A stretch of DNA of 64,000 nucleotides, from assembly GCF_000495795.1 (NCBI RefSeq), contig NZ_AWGD01000036.1:124001-188000 (forward strand). The letters are read 5' to 3'. A model generated the notes under the pieces. That model was not told the DNA's origin and ran no database searches. It worked only from the letters and a program-made list of their open reading frames with translations. The number at the start of each line of letters is the position of its first letter. Position 1 is the first letter of the stretch. Of the stretch, positions 16,694 through 28,976 are shown piece after piece. This DNA comes from Asticcacaulis sp. AC460 (lineage in GTDB: Bacteria; Pseudomonadota; Alphaproteobacteria; Caulobacterales; Caulobacteraceae). Position numbers and translations under genes: made by a program.

Positions 16694-17880
16694 GGCTGGG
16701 TCCCCGTCGGGGTGGAAGGTGCCGCCGCAGGCGCGGCTTCCGGCGTGTACGGCTTGAGCGCCGGGGTCGAGGTGGCGACGGACGACGACGAGGACGACGC
16801 CGGGCGCGGACGTGGCGCCGAAGACGAGGATGACGACGCCCGCGTCACCGGCGGCTTCACCTGTGCGGCCGGAGTGGCCGGGGTGCTCGCTGCCGCGCTG
16901 CTGGTCGCCGAACTGGCGGCGGCGGAAACAGAGGCCTGAGACTGCGGGTCGACCTTGGGCATGGCCGGCGGCGGCAGGATGTCGGAAACCGGCGGACTGC
17001 GCAGCAGGGTCGAGGCGTCGGGCAGTTGCGAGAAGTCCTTGAACTTGACCACCTTGACGAAGTCGATCGGTCCCCGGTTGGAATAGAGGCGTACGCGCCA
17101 GACACCGTCAACGCCCTTGACCGCCTCACCGACGGGCAGGCCACGCGGGAAGATGCCGCCGTCGCCCGAGGTCAGGATCTGGTCGCCTTCACGAACGCTG
17201 TCCTTGCCGCGGACGAAGTCGAGCTTGGTGTAGCCGGTATTGCCGTCGCCGTTCATCATGGCGCGGGCATCGGAGCGCATGACCATGACCGGCACATGCG
17301 AGGTGACGTCAGTGACCATCAGCACACGCGACACGTCGGGTGATATGCCGACGATGCGACCGACCAGGCCCTGGTCGGTAATGACCGGATTGCCGAAAGT
17401 GATGCCCTTTTTCGAACCGGCGTCGATCAAGCGATTGTTGGCGAAGGGACCGCGCGACACCGACACGGAGCGTGCTGCCACCATTTCCAGCGCCGGCTCG
17501 GTGCGCAGGTTCAGCAGCTTTTCGTAGCGCGAATTGAGGTCGCGCTCCTGCTTGTACATGTTTTCGTACTGCGACAGTTCCGCCACCTTCTTGCGCAGGA
17601 TGCGGTTTTCGCTGACGGCAAAGAGATAGTCGTCCAGCCAGTTGGTGCCGTCGCCGACCTTGTGCACCGGCCAGGACAGGACGTTATTAACCGGCCCGGC
17701 GGCGCTGTCGAAGCCCTGGCGGCGGGCATAGGCCTCGGCCTCGACCTGCTCGCTGCGGTCGCCCAGCAGCATCAGGGCTGCGATGATGCAGACCAGACCG
17801 ACCACGCCCATCACCGCCCAGGTCATGGGCAGTTTGAGATGTTCGAAGTGTTTGTTGTCTCCGTACGACACGCTACTCAT
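16690..17880 (-). CDS. mreC: MreC, rod-shape scaffold with long Ser/Ala/Pro tail
   Basis: 396 aa bitopic periplasmic protein. Membrane span ~20-40, coiled coil ~88-125 (SENRILRKKVAELSQYENM), then the two beta-barrel domains with VSRGPFANNRLIDAGSKKGI and GLVGRIVGISPDVSRVLMVTD. From about residue 300 to the end it is a low-complexity tail of Ser, Ala, Pro and Thr, unusually long for MreC. It partners with PBP2, MreD and MreB. Follows mreB after 71 bases. Confidence 0.95.
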   Translation of the reverse strand: MSSVSYGDNKHFEHLKLPMTWAVMGVVGLVCIIAALMLLGDRSEQVEAEAYARRQGFDSAAGPVNNVLSWPVHKVGDGTNWLDDYLFAVSENRILRKKVAELSQYENMYKQERDLNSRYEKLLNLRTEPALEMVAARSVSVSRGPFANNRLIDAGSKKGITFGNPVITDQGLVGRIVGISPDVSRVLMVTDVTSHVPVMVMRSDARAMMNGDGNTGYTKLDFVRGKDSVREGDQILTSGDGGIFPRGLPVGEAVKGVDGVWRVRLYSNRGPIDFVKVVKFKDFSQLPDASTLLRSPPVSDILPPPAMPKVDPQSQASVSAAASSATSSAAASTPATPAAQVKPPVTRASSSSSSAPRPRPASSSSSSVATSTPALKPYTPEAAPAAAPSTPTGTQP

Positions 17881-17951
17881 CCCCTAATGCCGGAGAACTA
17901 TATTGGTTCGGGTCCGCCGTCCCTCGCCTCTAGTCGCTAATTACCGCGATT

Positions 17952-21408
<3,457 letters not shown>

Positions 21409-21512
21409 TTTTTTACCGGGCGACGGATTTCGGATACACCGGCGTTTTTTCTCACCCGTGAGCAGACGCCGGCCTTGTCCCGGGGGACAAAACCGGGCAA
21501 GACTTCCACTAT

Positions 21513-22652
21513 ATGAACCTTTCGTCGCAGTCCTGGCTCATTCCGTCCTCTCTGGTCCTCTTCGGACTGGCGGGCTCTGCCATTTCGGCGGCGCTGTTCA
21601 GCCTTCTGGTGCTGAATGGCGGGCCGGTCGACCGGCCGCGCGAACGCGGCGCCCACACCGTCCCCACCCCGACCAGCGGCGGCCTGGCCATCATGGCCGG
21701 CTGCGGTGTCATCTGTGCCGCGGTGTTGTGGTTCGCCGGCGATGCGGTGCCCGGCCAATGGCGCGACGGCGCTCTGCTGTTCGGTTTCGCCAGCCTGATG
21801 GGCCTGTCCGGCGCCCTGGACGACCTGATCGACTTGCCGGCGACCCTGCGCCTGGGTTTTCAGATCGGCCTGTGCCTGCTGTTCGCCTGGCTATTCCACG
21901 TCGATACCCTGACGTTTGGCCCCGGCCTGGTGGTACGGCTGGATCCGTTCACCAGCACGCTGGGCTGTGCCGCCTGGCTGGTTCTGGGGATCAACACCAT
22001 CAATTTCATGGACGGCGCCAACGGCCTGGCGTCCGGCACCCAGAGCCTGTGCCTGATCGTGCTGGCCGGCCTGATTCTGCTGCTGGCGCCGGTTGTGCCG
22101 CTGGGCAGCGACCTGGGTGTGGTCCTGTTGATCTGTATTTGCGCCGCCGGCGCCCATCTCGGCTTTCTTCCGTTCAACCTGGCGGGCAAGGCCTTCCAGG
22201 GCGATGCCGGCGCCCTGTTCGGCGGGGCGCTGATCACGGGCGCCAGCCTGGTGGTCAAGGCCTATGGTGTCGGGTCGGTGTGGTTCGGCGGCTTCCTGCT
22301 GGCGCCACTGATCGTCGACGTGGTCCTGACCCTGATCACGCGCCTGCGCCAGGGCAAGGACGTCATGCGGCCGCACAAGGAGCACCTGTATCAGCTATGG
22401 CTGCAACGCCGCGATTCCAGCCATGTGCGGCTGTCGGTCCGAATCTGGGCCCTGTGCGCCATCAGCAGCGGCGTCGGTCTGGTGGCGCGCGCCATCGACC
22501 TGGTTTATCACACAGATATCCGTTTCGCCTGCCTGGCGGCCATCATCCTGTTGTACAGCCTGATCTGGGGCCGTATCCGTCGCGACCTGCTGCAACTGGC
22601 GCCGATCGCCAAACCGTCGCCGGTCGCCCTCACCGCACCAGAAGCGCCATAG
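21513..22652 (+). CDS. WecA/MraY-family polyprenyl-phosphate sugar-1-phosphate transferase
   Basis: 379 aa, about 10-11 spans. It transfers a sugar-1-phosphate from a UDP-sugar to undecaprenyl phosphate, the first membrane step of a glycan. Family motifs: TPTSGG early, DDLIDLP (catalytic Asp pair), NTINFMDGANGLASG, GDAGALFGG and RPHKEHLYQ (cytoplasmic His motif). WecA-like more than MraY by length and by the HLYQ form. Polysaccharide target unknown. Its 3' end overlaps the convergent GNAT gene by 23 bases. Confidence 0.88.
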   Translation: MNLSSQSWLIPSSLVLFGLAGSAISAALFSLLVLNGGPVDRPRERGAHTVPTPTSGGLAIMAGCGVICAAVLWFAGDAVPGQWRDGALLFGFASLMGLSGALDDLIDLPATLRLGFQIGLCLLFAWLFHVDTLTFGPGLVVRLDPFTSTLGCAAWLVLGINTINFMDGANGLASGTQSLCLIVLAGLILLLAPVVPLGSDLGVVLLICICAAGAHLGFLPFNLAGKAFQGDAGALFGGALITGASLVVKAYGVGSVWFGGFLLAPLIVDVVLTLITRLRQGKDVMRPHKEHLYQLWLQRRDSSHVRLSVRIWALCAISSGVGLVARAIDLVYHTDIRFACLAAIILLYSLIWGRIRRDLLQLAPIAKPSPVALTAPEAP

Positions 22653-23133
22653 CCAGATCGTCTTCGTAGAAACCGGCCTCGTCATAGATGCGGTTTTTCA
22701 GACGGCCCTCGACGACGAAGCCCAGGCTTTCATACAGCGCGATGGCGCGGGCATTGCTTTCGCGGCAGCCCAGTTCGATGCGGCGAATGTGCGGCAGGAC
22801 GGTTTCGATCTCCGCGATCAGGCCTTTGAACATGGCCCGCCCTGCCCCCTGGCCCTGCGCCTGCGGATGAACGGCGATGGTGATATCGCCGAAGACATGG
22901 GCGAACTGCGACTGCGGCATCGGCCAGCCGTGGATTTCGCCGATGATGACGCCGTCACGGACGGCGACCAGGCTCAGCCCGGCCTCGACCGCCTGTTTCA
23001 GGAAGCCGCCGACATAGGCGTGGGTGATCTCGTCGGGCTTGCGCGACAGTCCGCCCGAGGCCGCCGCGGCTTTGTAGAGGGCGATGATTCCGTCGGTGTC
23101 CTGCACCGTCGAACGGCGAATATCAGGCGTCAT
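22630..23133 (-). CDS. GNAT-family N-acetyltransferase
   Basis: 167 aa. Motif A for acetyl-CoA is IAVHPQAQGQGAGRAMF (Q/RxxGxG/A), followed by ARAIALYESLGFVVEGR, the usual C-terminal half. Substrate unknown; the pattern resembles RimI/phosphinothricin-type acetyltransferases. Its start overlaps the arfB end by 11 bases, so it belongs to a three-gene operon with arfB and the DUF2459 gene. Confidence 0.87.
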   Translation of the reverse strand: MTPDIRRSTVQDTDGIIALYKAAAASGGLSRKPDEITHAYVGGFLKQAVEAGLSLVAVRDGVIIGEIHGWPMPQSQFAHVFGDITIAVHPQAQGQGAGRAMFKGLIAEIETVLPHIRRIELGCRESNARAIALYESLGFVVEGRLKNRIYDEAGFYEDDLAMALLVR

Positions 23134-23554
23134 CTTCGTCTCCGACCTTGGCGCGGCCGGCCTTGATGCCGGAGCGGATGGACTTTCCGACCAGGCGGCG
23201 TTGCACCGAACCGCGGGTCGGCTTGGTACGGATGCGCGGCGGTGGCGGCGGTTCGGCGGCCTTTTGCACCAGTTCGACGAAGCGCTCCAGCGCCGCCTTG
23301 CGGTTCATTTCCTGGGTGCGGTGGACCTGGACGAACAGCACCAGTTCGCCATCATTGGTGACCCGGCGCCCGCCCAGCTTGGTCAGGCGCTGCTTGACGT
23401 CGTAGGGGATGGTCCAGTTGTTGGCGATGGAAAAGCGCAGTTCGACCGCGGTGGCGACCTTGTTGACATTCTGCCCGCCAGCCCCCGACGCCCGCACGAA
23501 GCTTTCGTGCAGCTCGTCGTCCGGAACCGAGATCTGGGGCGTAACGAAAACCAT
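23123..23554 (-). CDS. arfB: ArfB (YaeJ) peptidyl-tRNA hydrolase, ribosome rescue
   Basis: 143 aa release-factor homologue that hydrolyses peptidyl-tRNA on stalled non-stop ribosomes. Catalytic GGQ at 26-28 within SGAGGQNVNKVAT, and a basic C-terminal tail (RRLVGKSIRSGIKAGRAKV) that enters the empty mRNA channel. It lacks the stop-codon-reading domain of RF1/RF2. ATG 23554 is preferred over the longer frame because AAGG lies just upstream and the N-terminus MVFVTPQISVPD is normal for the family. Confidence 0.93.
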   Translation of the reverse strand: MVFVTPQISVPDDELHESFVRASGAGGQNVNKVATAVELRFSIANNWTIPYDVKQRLTKLGGRRVTNDGELVLFVQVHRTQEMNRKAALERFVELVQKAAEPPPPPRIRTKPTRGSVQRRLVGKSIRSGIKAGRAKVGDEDDA

Positions 23555-23585
23555 GTCGCCTTGTGACGGAGACCGTGGAAAATGT

Positions 23586-24275
23586 CTAGCGGACCTTGGC
23601 GCGCAGCGACAGGTCAAGCGCCAGAAGCGGCGCCAGGCCGTCGATCATCGGCGTCGTCGGCAAGCCGGCGGCATGGAGTTGATCCCCCGTCCAGTTGTTG
23701 CAGAGACGGGCGATCGAAAAGTGCTGGTTGCTGGTGAAAAACGGATTTCCGGGCGTGGTGACCTTGTCGGATACAGGCGCGCCGTTTTGGGTGATGAAGG
23801 AGGCTTCGATACTGTCGGCCATGGCGGTGAAGCCGGCACGCGACATATGGACGGTGAGGACATCCGGCGCCTTCCAGGCGACGGCGGGGTCGGTGTCGAT
23901 GCCCCAGACGCGGATGACCGACGGATTGTTGGGCGCGAACAGGGCGCGCAGGCCATCGAGGGCGCGTTCAATGGACGATCCTTTGCCGCTGTAGAAACCG
24001 GCATCGCCCCAGCCATAGACGAGCCAGTTTTTGTCGCCGGCCGCCTGCCCGGCCTTGGCGAGGATACCGCCACGGGTGTTCACCTCATCGGCCGGCAGGA
24101 TGATGTCGGTATGGAAGCCATTGTTCAGGATATAGACGGTGACCGTGTCGTTGGTGGCGGGATAGAGCGCCTTGTTGCCGTGCCGTGCGGTGAGAACGGT
24201 CATAACGAGGAACAGGGCCAGGACAGCCAGCGGCGCTTTCCACATCCAGCCTTTTCGCGGCCACGCCAGTTTCAA
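23586..24275 (-). CDS. DUF2459 (TIGR02117) putative periplasmic protein
   Basis: 229 aa from a TTG start. GGGAGGG ends seven bases before TTG 24275, whereas the ATG at 24299 has no ribosome site. One N-terminal membrane anchor (~8-30), then the family landmarks ILNNGFHTDIILPA, VYGWGDAGFYSG and ARLCNNWTGDQLHAAGLP. The conserved His-Asp and Cys suggest an enzyme of cysteine-peptidase-like type; no activity is established to my knowledge. Upstream gene of the arfB operon. Confidence 0.82.
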   Translation of the reverse strand: MKLAWPRKGWMWKAPLAVLALFLVMTVLTARHGNKALYPATNDTVTVYILNNGFHTDIILPADEVNTRGGILAKAGQAAGDKNWLVYGWGDAGFYSGKGSSIERALDGLRALFAPNNPSVIRVWGIDTDPAVAWKAPDVLTVHMSRAGFTAMADSIEASFITQNGAPVSDKVTTPGNPFFTSNQHFSIARLCNNWTGDQLHAAGLPTTPMIDGLAPLLALDLSLRAKVR

Positions 24276-24368
24276 GTGAGGTCCCTCCCAAGCACACATT
24301 GAACCATGTTCAAAGTGATTTGTCCATGGGAGGCGATTGTGCTGATCAGGATTTTCTCGGGCAAGCCG

Positions 24369-24546
24369 GTAGAATCAAACGACGGAACACCCGGAAAGAG
24401 ACGGAAAGAAACGGAATTCAGGCCAAGCTTCAAAATCCGCGCGAAGCGCAACCATTCAAGTGAATGCCGCTACGCGGCGGACTCAGGACAGCTAAGAATT
24501 CCGCTTCTTTCCGTCTCTTTCCGGGTGTTCCGTCGTTTGATTCTAC
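24369..24546. repeat. Long inverted repeat, 51-bp arms, CGGAA-type
   Basis: Arms 24369-24419 and 24496-24546 are reverse complements with one mismatch in 51 bases. CGGAA recurs every 10-11 bases along the arm, which ends in ACGGAATTC. The 76-base centre contains CCGCGCGAAGCGC, shared with the element at 8.1 kb. It lies between the DUF2459 start and the Dps terminator. No gene in it. It could form a large cruciform or RNA hairpin. Confidence 0.93.
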
Positions 24547-24577
24547 TGATTTTCCGGACGTGCTCAACAAACACAAA

Positions 24578-24607
24578 AGAAGCCCCCGGACCAAACCGGA
24601 GGCTTCT
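24578..24607 (-). terminator. Rho-independent terminator of dps
   Basis: Read on the minus strand: stem AGAAGCCTCCGG, loop TTTGGT, stem CCGGGGGCTTCT, then TTTTGTG. One bulge or mismatch. It begins 25 bases after the dps stop. Confidence 0.85.
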
Positions 24608-24631
24608 CGAAATCCAACTGTCAGAACCTGA

Positions 24632-25102
24632 TCAGCCGAGCGTGGCGTTCAACATCCACAAATGCTTCTCATGGGCCGCCAGGCGAGTATTGGCCAGGTC
24701 CTGGGACGGACCATCGCCAGCCTTTTCCGCCGCCGCTACCAGCGACTTCAAGGTCGCGATTACCTGCTTATGACCGTCCGCCAGATCGCGCACCATGTCC
24801 TCGGCGCCCTTCTTGGGATCGCCTTCAGGCACCGACGTTAAACCCGCAAAGGCCGTACCGGTCATCGGCGCGGTCTGGCCCAGGGCCAGGATGCGCTCGG
24901 CGATCTCGTCCAGGGCCGTCCATTGTTCGGTGTACTGATCCATGAACAGCAGGTGCAGCGAACGGAAGGTCAGGCCGCGGACATTCCAGTGATAGCCATG
25001 GGTCTTCAGGTACAGGTTATAGCTGTCGGCGAGAACCTTCGACAGTTCCTTGCCCACGGTCTTGTCGTGATCGACTTGGGTGGAAACAGCAGCATCGGCC
25101 AT
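24632..25102 (-). CDS. dps: Dps, DNA-protecting ferritin-like protein
   Basis: 156 aa, forms a 12-subunit shell that oxidises and stores iron and shields DNA in starvation or oxidative stress. Intersubunit ferroxidase residues H38 (GYHWNVRG), H50, D65 and E69 (ALDEIAER) keep the spacing of Listeria Dps. No long Lys-rich N-terminal tail. It has its own terminator and is probably monocistronic. Confidence 0.95.
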   Translation of the reverse strand: MADAAVSTQVDHDKTVGKELSKVLADSYNLYLKTHGYHWNVRGLTFRSLHLLFMDQYTEQWTALDEIAERILALGQTAPMTGTAFAGLTSVPEGDPKKGAEDMVRDLADGHKQVIATLKSLVAAAEKAGDGPSQDLANTRLAAHEKHLWMLNATLG

Positions 25103-25177
25103 GATAAAATCTCCTCAGAATGACGGTACCGAGATATGGCCCGTGCCGTAAGGATTCAATACAGGTCCAAGGGATTT

Positions 25178-26155
25178 TTAACGGCCTTGCGTCTGATCAC
25201 CTTCGGCCAGTTGCTTCATCTGCCCCATGGTGCGGCGATGGACCTGCCGCGTCACATCCTCAGCCCAGCCGGCGAAATAGGCCGCCGGACGCACGTGCAG
25301 CCGATAACGGCCAGTCATAGTCAATTTGGTGCGGCCATCGCTTAGAGGCGTCAGCACGACCTCGCCCTCGTCAAAGGTCAGGTGGCCGAAGATCTCCGGA
25401 TGCTGCATCTGACCGGTCACGGCGAAGACGAGCCGCCGGTTGGGCTCCAGAACTGTGATACGCTCGTCATAGGCATGGCCGCCGGTAAAGCGGCATTGCC
25501 GGCGGGCGCCCACCGCCCGAGCTTCGGCGACCGAGTGCGTCGGCGACGGCAGACCCATCTGCCAAACCCAGTAGTCGGGCTTTTCGTTAATCTCGGGATA
25601 GCTGACGACATAGCGCCAGACCACGTCTGGAGGCGCGTCGATGACAACGCTGCTGGAGACCTCGCGCGCCACATCGGGCACCGGCCCCAGGGTTTCTCCA
25701 ATCACCAGAACCAGAGCCAGAGGCGCCAGGCTGACCGAAGCCGATCGGCTTTTCCCCCGCCGCGCCACCAGCCGCCCAATAGCGTAGCCGATGGCGATAA
25801 GCGCCAGCAGCAGGGGCGACGCCATGATCAGGCAGATCAAGCCTTCGCGCAGGGGCAGGAGGGCAATCAGGCAGTCGACGATCAGGATGCAGACGATCAG
25901 GCCGAAGCCCGCCCCGCCCGTCACCTTTTCACGCCCCAGGGCCAGCGCGGCGGCAAAACCTTGCGCCATGGGCAGCAACAGCAGGATGCTGCCGTTATAC
26001 AGCCACGACGGCGTTTCGCCCGAGAACGGGTTGAAAGCATGATCCTTCAGGAACAGGACCGCGTAGTAGGGAAGGAAGATGCCCAGTCCCGCCAGGATGG
26101 CCCACAACAAGGCCTTTCTGAAATAATTACGTCCGGCCGGCTTCATCTCAATCAT
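25178..26155 (-). CDS. Membrane protein with C-terminal SRPBCC (START-like) domain
   Basis: 325 aa, not recognised as a named protein. Residues ~15-165 contain about four or five membrane spans; from ~170 there is a soluble SRPBCC/polyketide-cyclase-like fold (SSSVVIDAPPDVVWRYV, then ITVLEPNRRLVFAVTGQ and EVVLTPLSDGRTKLTMTGRY). The domain binds hydrophobic ligands in other proteins; ligand unknown here. ATG 26155 is preferred because GGAAGGA lies four bases upstream, and the ATG 12 bases earlier overlaps that site. Confidence 0.75.
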   Translation of the reverse strand: MIEMKPAGRNYFRKALLWAILAGLGIFLPYYAVLFLKDHAFNPFSGETPSWLYNGSILLLLPMAQGFAAALALGREKVTGGAGFGLIVCILIVDCLIALLPLREGLICLIMASPLLLALIAIGYAIGRLVARRGKSRSASVSLAPLALVLVIGETLGPVPDVAREVSSSVVIDAPPDVVWRYVVSYPEINEKPDYWVWQMGLPSPTHSVAEARAVGARRQCRFTGGHAYDERITVLEPNRRLVFAVTGQMQHPEIFGHLTFDEGEVVLTPLSDGRTKLTMTGRYRLHVRPAAYFAGWAEDVTRQVHRRTMGQMKQLAEGDQTQGR

Positions 26156-26280
26156 GGTTCCTTCCATTCGTCATTTAGCTTAATAACTAAATATTGTGGC
26201 GTCAATTGTCATAATTCGTGATCAGGCTTGTGACCGCTTCCATATTGCATCCTTCAGCGATCTGGCTATTTTAAAGCCAC

Positions 26281-26303
26281 CTTATGCTGAAAATGAGCAT
26301 AAG
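26281..26303. promoter_or_regulatory. Palindromic operator candidate of nadABC
   Basis: Perfect inverted repeat CTTATGCT-gaaaatg-AGCATAAG, 20 bases upstream of the nadA start. Its place between promoter and ribosome site suits a repressor. In alphaproteobacteria nadABC is known to be controlled by NadQ-type (NrtR-related) regulators; assigning this site to NadQ is inference. Confidence 0.7.
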
Positions 26304-26323
26304 GGTCGAAAAGGACCGAAGCG

Positions 26324-27412
26324 ATGCCCGATACTGCATTTCCGTTAGAGTTCACGCCTGCTGTCGCAGCCGAAACCGCGGCCATTCGCGCCCGTCTGGC
26401 GGGCAAGGTGTCCGAGTTGGAATGGCAGCTCCAGGCGCCTTTGATCGCCGCTATCAACCGGCTGAAAAAGGAAAAGAACGCCGTCGTCCTGGCGCACAAC
26501 TACATGACGCCGGAAATCTTCCACGGGGTCGGCGACTATGTCGGCGACAGCCTTGGCCTGGCCCGCGAAGCCGCTAAATCGGATGCCGCCATCATCATTC
26601 AGGGCGGGGTCCACTTCATGGCGGAAACCTCCAAGATCCTGGCGCCGGACAAGACCGTGCTGATCCCCGACATGCGCGCCGGCTGTTCTCTGGCGTCCAG
26701 CATCACCGGCGCCGATGTCCGCCTGATCAAGCAGCGCTATCCCGGCGTGCCCGTCGTCACCTATGTCAACACCACGGCCGATGTGAAGGCCGAAACCGAC
26801 ATCTGCTGCACCTCGGCCAATGCTGTTCAGGTTGTGGAATGGGCGGCGAAGGAATGGGGCACCGACCGGGTGATCCTGATCCCCGACCAGTTCCTGGCCA
26901 AGAATGTCGCCCGTCAGACGGATATCAAGATCATCGCCTGGGCCGGCGCCTGCGAGGTCCATGAGCGCTTCGATGCCGACGATATCGCCCAGGTTCGCAT
27001 CGCCCATCCGGGCGCGGTCGTTCTGGCGCACCCGGAATGCCCGCCGGAGGTGATCGCCGCTTCGGATTTTACCGGCTCGACCACCGCCATGGCGGACTAC
27101 GTCACCAGGAACAAGCCGAAGCAGGTGGTCCTGATCACCGAATGCTCGATGGCCGACAATGTCACCGCCGACGCGCCGGGTGTCGAGTTCCTGCGGCCAT
27201 GCAACCTGTGCCCGCACATGAAGCGGATTACCTTGCAGGGCATCTATGACAGCCTGGTCAAGCACCAGTACGAGGTCACGGTCGATCCCGATCTGATCCC
27301 GCGCGCTGCCCTGGCCGTGCAACGCATGATCGACATGCCGCCCCTGGCCAAACCGGCCCGCTACGACATGGTCAAGGCCCGGCATCACGTCGATGTCGAG
27401 ATGATTTCTTAG
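26324..27412 (+). CDS. nadA: Quinolinate synthase A
   Basis: 362 aa [4Fe-4S] enzyme that condenses iminoaspartate with dihydroxyacetone phosphate to quinolinate in de novo NAD synthesis. Cluster cysteines: C121 (RAGCSLAS), the CEVH region, and CNLCPHM near 300. [24 protein letters not shown] and [11 protein letters not shown] are substrate-binding loops. AAGGA lies ahead of ATG 26324. First gene of nadABC, behind the 26.28-kb palindrome. Confidence 0.97.
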   Translation: MPDTAFPLEFTPAVAAETAAIRARLAGKVSELEWQLQAPLIAAINRLKKEKNAVVLAHNYMTPEIFHGVGDYVGDSLGLAREAAKSDAAIIIQGGVHFMAETSKILAPDKTVLIPDMRAGCSLASSITGADVRLIKQRYPGVPVVTYVNTTADVKAETDICCTSANAVQVVEWAAKEWGTDRVILIPDQFLAKNVARQTDIKIIAWAGACEVHERFDADDIAQVRIAHPGAVVLAHPECPPEVIAASDFTGSTTAMADYVTRNKPKQVVLITECSMADNVTADAPGVEFLRPCNLCPHMKRITLQGIYDSLVKHQYEVTVDPDLIPRAALAVQRMIDMPPLAKPARYDMVKARHHVDVEMIS

Positions 27413-27446
27413 TCCTTCGCACTGCGAAGCCGGAAGGAGGCCTGTC

Positions 27447-28976
27447 ATGGCCGCTGAAACCTATATCCACAATGGTCCCCTGGTCATCGGCGCCGGTTTG
27501 GCCGGTCTGTCGGTCGCGCTGAACACCGCCCCGCACAAGACCCTGGTCCTAGCGCCCGTGGCGCTCGGCGTCGCCTGCTCGTCGGCCTGGGCCCAGGGCG
27601 GGATCGCCGCGGCCCTGTCCGACGAGGATTCGCCCGAAGCCCACGCCCGCGACACCATTGCCGCCGGCGCCGGCATCGTCGACGAACTGGCCGCGAAAAC
27701 CCTGACCGAGATGGGGCCGGAAACGGTCCGCAAACTGAATGAGTTGGGTGCGCCTTTCGACCACAACGCCGACGGTGACTTCGTGCTCAACCGCGAAGCC
27801 GCCCATGGCCTGGCCCGGGTCGCCCGCGTCGGCGGCGACCTGGCCGGCAAGGCCATACTGGAGGCGGTCGTCAATGCCGCCCTCAACGCCAAACATATCG
27901 AAATCTGGGAACCGGCTTTTGCCCTCGGACTGATCACATCGCACGAGGGAGATGTGATCGGCGCCGTGGTGCAGCACGGCGAACGGCGCGTCCATGTTTT
28001 CGCCCAGGCCGTGATCATGGCCAGCGGTGGATCGGGCGGGCTGTTCGCCGTAACGACCAACCCGGCCAACCTGCGCGGCGAAGGCATGGCCATGGCCGCT
28101 TTGGCCGGCGCGACCATCGCCGATCCGGAGTTCGTCCAGTTCCACCCGACCGGTCTCAAGTTCGGGCTCGATCCGGCGCCCCTGGCCACCGAAGCCCTGC
28201 GCGGGGAAGGCGCTACGCTGGTCGACAAGGACGGCGTGCGGTTCGCCTTCGAGGACCACCCGGACGGCGAACTGGCGCCGCGCGACATCGTCGCTCGCGC
28301 CGTGCACAAGGCCAATGCTTCGGGGCGCGGGGCGTACCTGGATTGCCGCGAAGCGATCGGCGACCATTTCCCGGCGGAGTTCCCGACGGTGTTTGCCTCC
28401 TGCATGGCCCAGGGCATCGATCCACGCACCATGCCCCTGCCTGTCGCGCCGGCGGCGCACTACCACATGGGCGGCATCGCCACCGACATCTTCGGCCATA
28501 CCTCGCTGAAGGGGCTTTACGCCGCGGGTGAATGCGCCTCGACCGGGGTGCACGGCGCCAACCGGCTGGCATCGAACTCGCTGCTGGAAGCGGCAGCTTT
28601 TGGCGAGCGCGTGGGCGAAACCGCCATCACCGAACTGCGCACGCCCGATCCGGCCAATGCCGTCATTCCCGAGGTACCGCCCCAGATGGCCGGCGCCGAC
28701 ATCCTGCGCCTGCGCGAAGCCATGAGCCTGCAGGCCGGGCTGGTCCGCGATGCGAAAGGCCTGGGTGAACTTCTGGGCCTGATCGAGGAACTGGAAAACC
28801 GTTACCCGGGTGCACTTCCTTTGGTCAGCGCGCGTCTGATTGTGGTTTCGGCCTTGCAACGGAAAGAGAGTCGCGGTTCTCATTATCGCAGCGATTATCC
28901 GTTGCCTTCAGCGGCGGCGAAACGCACATTTACAAGCTGGACCCATGTCCGCGCGCCACAAGGGGAATTTGCCTGA
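27447..28976 (+). CDS. nadB: L-aspartate oxidase
   Basis: 509 aa FAD enzyme making iminoaspartate for NadA. N-terminal GAGLAGLSVALN dinucleotide motif, SSAWAQGGIAAAL flavin contact, HPTGLKFG, and the catalytic GEGATLVDKDG and HYHMGGI-type loops shared with succinate dehydrogenase flavoproteins (seen as AAHYHMGGIATDI). Strong GGAAGGAGG site upstream. Its stop shares one base with the nadC start. Confidence 0.96.
   Translation: MAAETYIHNGPLVIGAGLAGLSVALNTAPHKTLVLAPVALGVACSSAWAQGGIAAALSDEDSPEAHARDTIAAGAGIVDELAAKTLTEMGPETVRKLNELGAPFDHNADGDFVLNREAAHGLARVARVGGDLAGKAILEAVVNAALNAKHIEIWEPAFALGLITSHEGDVIGAVVQHGERRVHVFAQAVIMASGGSGGLFAVTTNPANLRGEGMAMAALAGATIADPEFVQFHPTGLKFGLDPAPLATEALRGEGATLVDKDGVRFAFEDHPDGELAPRDIVARAVHKANASGRGAYLDCREAIGDHFPAEFPTVFASCMAQGIDPRTMPLPVAPAAHYHMGGIATDIFGHTSLKGLYAAGECASTGVHGANRLASNSLLEAAAFGERVGETAITELRTPDPANAVIPEVPPQMAGADILRLREAMSLQAGLVRDAKGLGELLGLIEELENRYPGALPLVSARLIVVSALQRKESRGSHYRSDYPLPSAAAKRTFTSWTHVRAPQGEFA

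Noticed and set aside
15497-16939. 480-aa plus-strand ORF across mrdA2, mreD and mreC
   Set aside because: Shadow of three well-identified minus-strand genes; Gln/Asp/Gly-rich nonsense composition.
24306-24773. 155-aa plus-strand ORF through the 51-bp inverted repeat
   Set aside because: It is read-through of the repeat, the terminator and antisense dps.
27549-28883. 444-aa minus-strand ORF opposite nadB
   Set aside because: Shadow of nadB, which has all flavoprotein motifs.
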